A stretch of DNA of 7,221 bases from assembly GCA_016209865.1 (NCBI GenBank), contig JACQVL010000163.1, positions 1-7,221 of the forward strand. Direction: 5' to 3'. The stretch's first letter is position 1, and each line of letters opens with the position of its first letter. This DNA comes from Candidatus Latescibacterota bacterium (GTDB taxonomy: Bacteria > JAAXHH01 > JACQVL01). This document shows, in pieces, positions 1-5,426 of the stretch. The notes under the pieces were generated by a model. The model saw nothing but the letters and a program-made list of their open reading frames with translations. It did no database searches and was not told the DNA's origin. The translations under genes were made by a program, and so were the position numbers.

Positions 1-6
1 GCGCGG

Positions 7-483
7 ATGCGGTACAAGAAGCAACGCCAGAAGCAGATCCTGCAGATCATGGACAGCGGGCATTTCCATACCCAGCAAGAAGTGGCGCGCGAACTACAGC
101 GCAAAGGGCTCGCCGTCAGCCAGTCAACCCTGTCCAAGGATTTTAAAGAATTGAGCCTGGTCAAGACGACCGCCCCGGACGGCACGTTCAAGTACGTCCT
201 CCCGCAGCATCTCGCGCAAGAGTCCCGGGCGAGGACGGCGCATCGGGAGATCGAGGATTTTGTCACCGGTTTCGATGTCACGAAGAACCTGGTCATCCTG
301 AAGACGGCGCCAGCGAACGCGCCGGGCGTCAGCGAGACGATCGACAACGCGGGCTGGCCCGGAGTCATGGGCACGATCGCCGGGGACAACACCATCCTGC
401 TCATCTGCCGGACGACCGCTTACGCCAGACAGCTCGTCGAGCGGATTGATGCTATCCTCAACGGAAAGAAGGAGTCACCATGA
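7..483 (+). CDS. argR: Arginine repressor ArgR (AhrC-like)
   Basis: Hexameric arginine-responsive transcription factor that normally represses arginine-synthesis genes when arginine is abundant. The 158 residues match the usual family length (about 150-156). Residues 1-70 form the winged-helix DNA-binding domain, with the recognition segment SQSTLSKDFKEL at 38-49 (family consensus close to SQATVSRDIKEL). Residues ~91-152 form the oligomerisation and arginine-binding domain, with NLVILKTAPANA at 94-105 and GTIAGDNTILLICR at 122-135. The second part resembles Bacillus AhrC more than E. coli ArgR. The usual GDD arginine-binding pair reads GDN here (D127, N128), and the usual PG before NA reads PA. 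The ATG at 7 gives the expected N-terminus (MRYKKQRQKQIL), but only six bases precede it, so its RBS and operator cannot be seen. It overlaps argC by four bases (ATGA), so it is probably co-transcribed with the genes it controls. Confidence 0.95.
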   Translation: MRYKKQRQKQILQIMDSGHFHTQQEVARELQRKGLAVSQSTLSKDFKELSLVKTTAPDGTFKYVLPQHLAQESRARTAHREIEDFVTGFDVTKNLVILKTAPANAPGVSETIDNAGWPGVMGTIAGDNTILLICRTTAYARQLVERIDAILNGKKESP

Positions 484-1502
484 TCACAGTGGGCATCGTC
501 GGCGCCACCGGCTACACCGGCGTGGAGCTCTACCGGCTGGCCCTGCGGCATCCAGACCTCCGCATCACCTTTGCGACGTCTGAGCAGTACCACGGCAAAC
601 ACCTGAGCGAGGTCTTCCCCCAGATCGACCCGCGCCGTGATATCCTGCTCCGTCCGGCGGACAGCGTGCTCGACGAGCCGGCTGATGTCGTGTGCCTGTG
701 CACCCCGGACGGGGTGGCGATGCGCCTCGCTCCGCATTTTCTGAACCGTGGCGCCCGCGTGATTGACGTCAGCCCCGACTTCCGGTTCGAGACCCCGGAG
801 GGGTACAAAGCCTGGTACAAACAGGACCATCAGGCTCCGGCGCTCCTGCACGACGCCGTGTACGGCCTCCCGGAGCTGAACCGGCGGCGCATCCGGGAAG
901 CCCGACTGGTGGGCAACCCCGGCTGCTACCCGACCAGCGTCATCCTGGGCCTGGCCCCCCTCTTAGCGGAAGGATTGATCGACCCGGAACACATCATCGT
1001 CGACGCCAAATCGGGCGTCTCCGGGGCCGGACGGGGACTCAAACTCCGCACCCTGTACGTCGAGGTGAACGACAGCATCGCGCCGTACGGGATCGGCCAT
1101 AAACACCGGCACGTCGGCGAGATGGAGCAGGAGTTGGGGAAGATCGCCCGGACGAAGACGTTCGTCGTCTTCTCCCCCCATCTCACCCCGATGAGCCGCG
1201 GGATTCTGTCGACGATGTACGTCCGGCTGACCGCCGACCGGTCGACCGACGACCTGATGAGCCTGTACGAACGGCGATACCAGGGCGAGCCGTTCATCCG
1301 GATGCTGCGCCAGTGCCTGCCCGAGACCCGGTTCGTCGCTGGCTCGAACTTCTGCGACCTCGCCGTCGAACGGGTCAGCGGGACGGACCAGGCGATCGTG
1401 ACGAGCGCCATCGACAACCTCGTCAAAGGGGCGGCGGGACAGGCGATCCAGAACCTGAACGTGATGTGCGGCCTCGACGAAACGGCCGGACTGCTGTCGT
1501 GA
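480..1502 (+). CDS. argC: N-acetyl-gamma-glutamyl-phosphate reductase ArgC
   Basis: Cytoplasmic NADPH-dependent enzyme that reduces N-acetylglutamyl-5-phosphate to N-acetylglutamate 5-semialdehyde, the third step of ornithine synthesis. Its 340 residues are typical. The N-terminal Rossmann motif is GIVGATGYTG (5-14). The catalytic cysteine is C149 in GNPGCYPT (146-153). Other family blocks are SGVSGAGR (178-185), the histidine-rich HKHRHVGE (207-214) supplying the active-site His and Glu, TPMSRGI (236-242), NFCD (290-293) and a C-terminal AIDNLVKGAAGQAIQNLN. The start is well supported: AAGAAGGAG at 466-474 precedes the ATG by five bases, and the ATG overlaps the argR stop as ATGA, which implies translational coupling. 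argB begins 11 bases after its stop. Nothing in it looks degraded. Confidence 0.97.
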   Translation: MITVGIVGATGYTGVELYRLALRHPDLRITFATSEQYHGKHLSEVFPQIDPRRDILLRPADSVLDEPADVVCLCTPDGVAMRLAPHFLNRGARVIDVSPDFRFETPEGYKAWYKQDHQAPALLHDAVYGLPELNRRRIREARLVGNPGCYPTSVILGLAPLLAEGLIDPEHIIVDAKSGVSGAGRGLKLRTLYVEVNDSIAPYGIGHKHRHVGEMEQELGKIARTKTFVVFSPHLTPMSRGILSTMYVRLTADRSTDDLMSLYERRYQGEPFIRMLRQCLPETRFVAGSNFCDLAVERVSGTDQAIVTSAIDNLVKGAAGQAIQNLNVMCGLDETAGLLS

Positions 1503-1503
1503 G

Positions 1504-1510
1504 AGGGAGG
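1504..1510 (+). promoter_or_regulatory. Ribosome binding site fixing the argB start
   Basis: AGGGAGG lies between the argC stop (1500-1502) and the ATG at 1514. It decides the start of argB: the same frame stays open back to an ATG at 1313, but that extension lies inside argC and encodes a low-complexity Arg/Gly/Pro-rich stretch unlike any acetylglutamate kinase. Confidence 0.75.
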
Positions 1511-1513
1511 GAC

Positions 1514-2296
1514 ATGCAGACAGTCGTCATCAAGATCGGCGGGGCGACGATCAATCAGCCGGGTCTCATCGAGGAACTGGCGGGCGACCTGCGGCAGTTG
1601 GACGGCCTGTTCCCCATCGTCGTCCACGGCGGCGGCGCGGAAATCGGCCGGTACTTGAAGCTGCTGGGCAAGGAATTCACGTTCGTCAAGGGCCTGCGCG
1701 TGACGGACGCAGACATGGTGGACATCGTTGAGATGGTGCTCTCCGGCAAGATCAACAAAGCCGTCGTCTCCCTCTTCCAGCGATGTGGACTGCGTGCGAT
1801 CGGGGTGAGCGGGAAAGACCTCGGCCTGCTCCGGGCGGAGAAACTCTACCAGGACGGGGCCGACATCGGGTTCGTCGGGAAAATCGTCGCGGTGGACACC
1901 GCCCTGTTCGACCTCTGCGCCGGCCACCACATCGTCCCGGTCGTGTCTCCGATCTCGTACGGGACTGACGGGGCGACCTACAACGTCAACGCCGATCATG
2001 CGGCCTTGGAGGTCGCCAAGGCGGTGGCGTGCGATGATATCGTGTTCATCTCCGATGTGGCGGGCATCCACCGCGCCAACGGGGAGACGATCCGCCGGCT
2101 GACCCCCGCCCAGGCAGACCGGCTGATCGCGGACGGGGAGATCACAGGCGGGATGATTCCGAAGGTGACGTCCGCCGTCGAGTGCGTCCAGGGCGGGGCC
2201 ACACGCGCCCGGATCATCGCCTGGTACGGCCCGGGGACGCTCATCCGGGAACTTTCAGCCCCAGAGAGTACGTATGGGACGGTAGTGACGCGTTAA
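1514..2296 (+). CDS. argB: Acetylglutamate kinase ArgB
   Basis: Amino acid kinase family enzyme that phosphorylates N-acetylglutamate with ATP, the second and often committed step of the pathway. From the ATG at 1514 the protein is 260 residues, almost the size of E. coli ArgB (258). Visible motifs are KIGGA (7-11, phosphate-binding Lys7), VVHGGG (36-41), GLRVTD (60-65, acetylglutamate site), NVNADHAALEVA (157-168, with the catalytic Asp161), DVAGI (181-185) and GGMIPKV (212-218, with the nucleotide-binding Lys217). It lacks the N-terminal helical extension found in arginine-inhibited hexameric kinases, so by length it looks like the arginine-insensitive dimeric class. If so, control would rest on ArgR or on the synthase (inference). 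argC ends 11 bases upstream, and a 39-base gap separates it from argD. Confidence 0.97.
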   Translation: MQTVVIKIGGATINQPGLIEELAGDLRQLDGLFPIVVHGGGAEIGRYLKLLGKEFTFVKGLRVTDADMVDIVEMVLSGKINKAVVSLFQRCGLRAIGVSGKDLGLLRAEKLYQDGADIGFVGKIVAVDTALFDLCAGHHIVPVVSPISYGTDGATYNVNADHAALEVAKAVACDDIVFISDVAGIHRANGETIRRLTPAQADRLIADGEITGGMIPKVTSAVECVQGGATRARIIAWYGPGTLIRELSAPESTYGTVVTR

Positions 2297-2322
2297 CACG
2301 TTAGCACGTTCGAACGTTATTC
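2291..2322 (+). repeat. Four tandem octamers CGTTnnnn across the argB-argD gap
   Basis: Four 8-base units follow one another: CGTTAACA, CGTTAGCA, CGTTCGAA and CGTTATTC. They start in the last codons of argB and run into the 39-base spacer. The third and fourth units contain a perfect 12-base palindrome, ACGTTCGAACGT (2306-2317). The spacer then supplies AAGGAG (2324-2329) six bases before the argD ATG. It does not resemble a known ARG box (AT-rich TGAAT...ATTCA type). It may be a neutral spacer repeat or a local binding site; nothing in the window decides. Confidence 0.6.
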
Positions 2323-2335
2323 TAAGGAGCCGCTG

Positions 2336-3526
2336 ATGACGACCGCACAGATCATGGAACTTGACCAGCAGTACCTGGCCCCGATCTACAAACGCGCGCC
2401 CATCGTGTTCGACCGCGGCGTCGGGGTGTACCTGTACGACACGGACGGTAACAAGTACCTCGATTTTTTAGGCGGGATCGCCGTCAATTCTCTCGGACAT
2501 GCCGTCCCGGAGATCATCGGCGCCGTCGCCCAGCAAGCGGCGCGACTGATGCACGTGTCCAACCTGTACCACACCGAGCCGTACGCCGTCCTGGCCAAAC
2601 TGCTCGTCGATCATGCGTTCCCGTCGAAAGCGTTCTTCTGCAACAGCGGGTCGGAAGCGATCGAAGCGGCGCTCAAGTTCTCCCGGAAGTGGGCGTGCGG
2701 TGTGGCCGGGGAAACCAAGCACGAGATCATCGCGTTCGACCATTCGTTCCACGGCCGGACGTACGGGGCGCTGAGCGTGACGGCGCAGACGAAGTACCAT
2801 GAGGGGTTCAAGCCGATGCTCCCCGGCGTCGTCGTCCTCCCGTTCAACGACGCGAGCACCCTCGACGCGGCCATCTCCGCAGAACGGACGGCCGCCGTCA
2901 TCGTCGAGCCCGTCCAGGGCGAAGGGGGGATCAACCCGGCGCAGGTCGAGTTCCTCCAGACGATCCGCCGTCTCTGCGACGACCGGAAGACGGCGCTCAT
3001 CTTCGACGAGATCCAGTGCGGGCTGTGCCGGACGGGCAAGCTGTTCGCCTACCAGCACCACGGGATCGAGCCCGACCTGCTGACGCTGGCCAAGCCGTTG
3101 GGCGGCGGCCTGCCGATCGGGGCCGTCCTGATGAAATCCCACATCGCCGAGGCGCTCACCCCCGGCTGTCACGGGTCGACGTTCGGGGCCAACCCGGTGG
3201 CCTGCCACGTCGCCGCCGCCGTCCTGCGGAAGATGATCGACGAGAACCTGGCCGACCGGACCCGGGCAGCGGGTGAGTACTTCCGGGCCGGGCTGCGCCG
3301 GCTGCAGGAAACCCATCCCGACCTCAAGGCCATCCGCGGGCTTGGGCTGCTGGTCGGCGTCGAGTTCGACCGGAAGGTGGATGACATCATCGCGGGATGC
3401 CGGGCGAAAGGCTTGATCGTCGGGTCGGCCGGGGAGAACGTCCTCCGCTGCGCCCCGCCCCTCATCGTCGAACACGCCCATATCGATGAGGCGCTCCGCA
3501 TCTTAGGCGAGGTCTTGGCGGCATAA
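2336..3526 (+). CDS. argD: Acetylornithine aminotransferase ArgD
   Basis: Class III PLP-dependent aminotransferase that converts N-acetylglutamate 5-semialdehyde to N-acetylornithine with glutamate as amino donor. Members often also act on the succinyl-diaminopimelate intermediate of lysine synthesis. Its 396 residues are typical. Key blocks are NSGSEAIEAALK (103-114, PLP phosphate binding), HSFHGRTYGALS (136-147), EPVQGEGG (191-198), FDEIQCG (223-229, with Asp224 facing the pyridine nitrogen), LAKPLGGGLPIGA (251-263, with Schiff-base Lys253), GSTFGANP (280-287) and LRCAPPLIV (370-378, substrate-carboxylate Arg371). The segment after Asp224 reads QCGLCRTG where most relatives have QTGxGRTG. 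The start has AAGGAG six bases upstream. The stop shares one base with the argH ATG (TAATG), implying coupled translation. Confidence 0.97.
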   Translation: MTTAQIMELDQQYLAPIYKRAPIVFDRGVGVYLYDTDGNKYLDFLGGIAVNSLGHAVPEIIGAVAQQAARLMHVSNLYHTEPYAVLAKLLVDHAFPSKAFFCNSGSEAIEAALKFSRKWACGVAGETKHEIIAFDHSFHGRTYGALSVTAQTKYHEGFKPMLPGVVVLPFNDASTLDAAISAERTAAVIVEPVQGEGGINPAQVEFLQTIRRLCDDRKTALIFDEIQCGLCRTGKLFAYQHHGIEPDLLTLAKPLGGGLPIGAVLMKSHIAEALTPGCHGSTFGANPVACHVAAAVLRKMIDENLADRTRAAGEYFRAGLRRLQETHPDLKAIRGLGLLVGVEFDRKVDDIIAGCRAKGLIVGSAGENVLRCAPPLIVEHAHIDEALRILGEVLAA

Positions 3527-4878
3527 TGACCCACGACGACTCCCTCACACGCCTGATGGAGGACTTCCACGCCTCGATCGAGATCGACCGGCGGCTGTAC
3601 AAAGCCGACATCCGTGGCAGCATCGTGTACGCGCGCGGACTGGAACGAATCGGGGTGCTCACGGCGGAGGAATGTCAGGCGATCGTCACCGGGCTGACGG
3701 AGATCGAGGGGGAGATCGAGCGCGGGGAATACGCGCTGACGCGCGACCTGGAAGACATCCATACCGCGGTGGAGAAGCGGCTGATCGAGAAGATCGGGCC
3801 GGCGGGCGGGAAGCTCCACACGGGCCGGAGCCGGAATGACCAGATCGCCTTAGACGAACGATTATACTTGCGAGAAACGATCGACGGCGTCATCGGCCAG
3901 AGCACGCAGTGCCAGAGCACGCTTCTCCATCTGGCTGAGCAGACAATGGACATCATCTTCCCCGGCTATACGCATCTCCAGCAGGCGCAGCCCATCCGGT
4001 TCGCCCACTACGCGCTCGCCCTCTTGTTCGCCCTCGAACGGGACAAGGGACGGCTGCGCGACTGCCGGACGCGGGTGGATGTCATGCCGCTCGGCTCCGG
4101 GGCGCTCGCCGGGAGCGCGTTCCCCATCGACCGGGCGTTCTTAGCGCGGGAACTGGGGTTCGCGGACGTCTCCCCCAACAGCTTAGACGCGGTCAGCGAC
4201 CGGGATTTCATCGCGGAATTCCTGAGCGCGTGCGCTATCTTGATGGTTCACCTGAGCCGCGCCTGTGAGGACGTCGTCATCTGGTCGTCCGCCGAGTTCG
4301 GGTACGTCCGGCTCCATCCGCGACTGGTGACGGGCAGCAGCATCATGCCGCAGAAGAAAAACCCGGACGCTGCCGAGCTGCTCCGGGGCAAGTCGGGACG
4401 GGTCATCGGCGACCTGGTCGCGCTGCTGACCGTCCTGAAGGGCCTCCCGCATGCCTACAATAAAGATATGCAGGAGGACAAAGAGCCGCTGTTCGACGCG
4501 ATCGATACGGTGACGATCTGTCTTCAGGTGTTCACCACCATCTGGGAGACGATCGAGGTGCGGACGGAGCGGGTCGCGTCGAGCATGGATGACGCGATGC
4601 TGGCGACCGACTTAGCGGACGCTCTGACGAAGCAGAGGATTCCGTTCCGGGAAGGACACGGGATCGTCGCCGCGCTCGTCAACGAAGCGGCCCGGCGCGG
4701 CTGCTCGTTGCGGGATCTGAGTCCCGCCGACTACCGCCGCGTTTCCGACCGGCTGGATGAGTCGGTCATCGCGCGCCTGACGTTCGCGGAGAGCACGGAC
4801 AAGCGCGACCTGCCGGGCGGGACGTCACGACGGGCGGTGGTTGAGCAGATCGAGCAGGCGAGACGATTGATCATATAA
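3526..4878 (+). CDS. argH: Argininosuccinate lyase ArgH
   Basis: Fumarase/aspartase-superfamily enzyme that splits argininosuccinate into arginine and fumarate, the final step; it acts as a homotetramer with shared active sites. The 450 residues contain DFHASIEIDRRLYKADIRGS near the N-terminus, LHTGRSRNDQ (97-106), GYTHLQQAQPI (147-157, with catalytic His150), and the superfamily signature GSSIMPQKKNPD (270-281, with catalytic Ser271/272). The C-terminal region ends normally at GGTSRRAVVEQI. Most homologues start with a conserved WGGRF segment roughly ten residues before this protein's start. It is absent here, and reading the frame upstream of the ATG into argD does not restore it. The start overlaps the argD stop (TAATG), so I keep it. 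The short argA follows 17 bases later. Confidence 0.96.
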   Translation: MTHDDSLTRLMEDFHASIEIDRRLYKADIRGSIVYARGLERIGVLTAEECQAIVTGLTEIEGEIERGEYALTRDLEDIHTAVEKRLIEKIGPAGGKLHTGRSRNDQIALDERLYLRETIDGVIGQSTQCQSTLLHLAEQTMDIIFPGYTHLQQAQPIRFAHYALALLFALERDKGRLRDCRTRVDVMPLGSGALAGSAFPIDRAFLARELGFADVSPNSLDAVSDRDFIAEFLSACAILMVHLSRACEDVVIWSSAEFGYVRLHPRLVTGSSIMPQKKNPDAAELLRGKSGRVIGDLVALLTVLKGLPHAYNKDMQEDKEPLFDAIDTVTICLQVFTTIWETIEVRTERVASSMDDAMLATDLADALTKQRIPFREGHGIVAALVNEAARRGCSLRDLSPADYRRVSDRLDESVIARLTFAESTDKRDLPGGTSRRAVVEQIEQARRLII

Positions 4879-4895
4879 ACGGAGATGAAGGAACC

Positions 4896-5426
4896 GTGAC
4901 CATACGCCAGGCAGTCATCACAGATGTTCCCCAGATCGTCGACCTGATCCAGCCGTACGTTGATGACGGGACTCTCCTGCCCGTCCCGGTCTACCGCCTG
5001 TACGAGCGAATCCGGGATTTCATCGTCGCGGAGACGGACGGGGAGATCGTCGGGTGCGGCTCGTTGATGATCATGTGGTACGACCTGGCCGAAATCCGGT
5101 CGCTCGCGGTGCGGAGGGGGCATCATGGCGGCGGGGTTGGCCGCCGGCTTGTCGAGATGCTGATCGGGGAAGCCCGTGTATTAGGCATCGCTAAGGTGTT
5201 CGCTCTGACGTACCAGACGACGTTCTTCGGCAAACTCGGGTTTCAGGTCGTGACGAAAGAGACTCTCCCCCAGAAGATCTGGAAGGATTGTGTCCACTGT
5301 ACCAAGTACACCCACTGTGACGAAGTCGCGATGGTGCTCGAACTGATTCCCCGATCAGAACAGACTCCCTCGCCGTTTCCGATTCCGACCGATGGGACGC
5401 TCCTCATGCCCTCCCCGGCTGGATGA
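4896..5426 (+). CDS. argA: Short GNAT-type N-acetylglutamate synthase (ArgA-like)
   Basis: Predicted acetyltransferase making N-acetylglutamate from glutamate and acetyl-CoA, the first step of the pathway. Residues 1-150 form a GNAT domain of the short ArgA type: IRQAVITDVPQI at the N-terminus, IRDFIVAE (39-46), the strand LAEIRSLAV (64-72), the acetyl-CoA loop around GHHGGGVGRRLVEML (75-89), ALTYQTTFFGKLGF (103-116) and the family's cysteine-bearing end WKDCVHCTKYTHCDEVA (129-145; C132, C135, C141). It lacks the amino-acid-kinase domain of E. coli ArgA. Position supports the role: it follows argH in the same operon, the order seen fused in ArgH(A) proteins of some gammaproteobacteria. GTG at 4896 is preceded by GGAG (4881-4884) and GAAGGA (4887-4892). 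Residues 151-176 are a Pro/Ser-rich tail not expected in the family, overlapping the next frame by 35 bases. Confidence 0.88.
   Translation: MTIRQAVITDVPQIVDLIQPYVDDGTLLPVPVYRLYERIRDFIVAETDGEIVGCGSLMIMWYDLAEIRSLAVRRGHHGGGVGRRLVEMLIGEARVLGIAKVFALTYQTTFFGKLGFQVVTKETLPQKIWKDCVHCTKYTHCDEVAMVLELIPRSEQTPSPFPIPTDGTLLMPSPAG

Noticed and set aside
420-851. Minus-strand open frame opposite argR and argC
   Set aside because: Shadow frame spanning two real plus-strand genes, with no recognisable domain.
1313-1513. Upstream extension of the argB frame
   Set aside because: It lies inside argC, encodes low-complexity Arg/Gly/Pro sequence, and the ATG at 1514 has its own ribosome site and gives the standard enzyme length.
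926-2071. Long minus-strand open frame of 381 codons opposite argC and argB
   Set aside because: It is a shadow caused by strong third-position GC bias. It crosses two clear genes and its composition (Asp/Val/His/Arg-rich) matches no family.
2306-2317. The ACGTTCGAACGT palindrome as an ARG box
   Set aside because: ARG boxes are AT-rich 18-base sites of a different sequence; the match is not there.
2468-3481. Minus-strand open frame of 337 codons opposite argD
   Set aside because: Same codon-bias shadow; the plus-strand ArgD has all catalytic residues.
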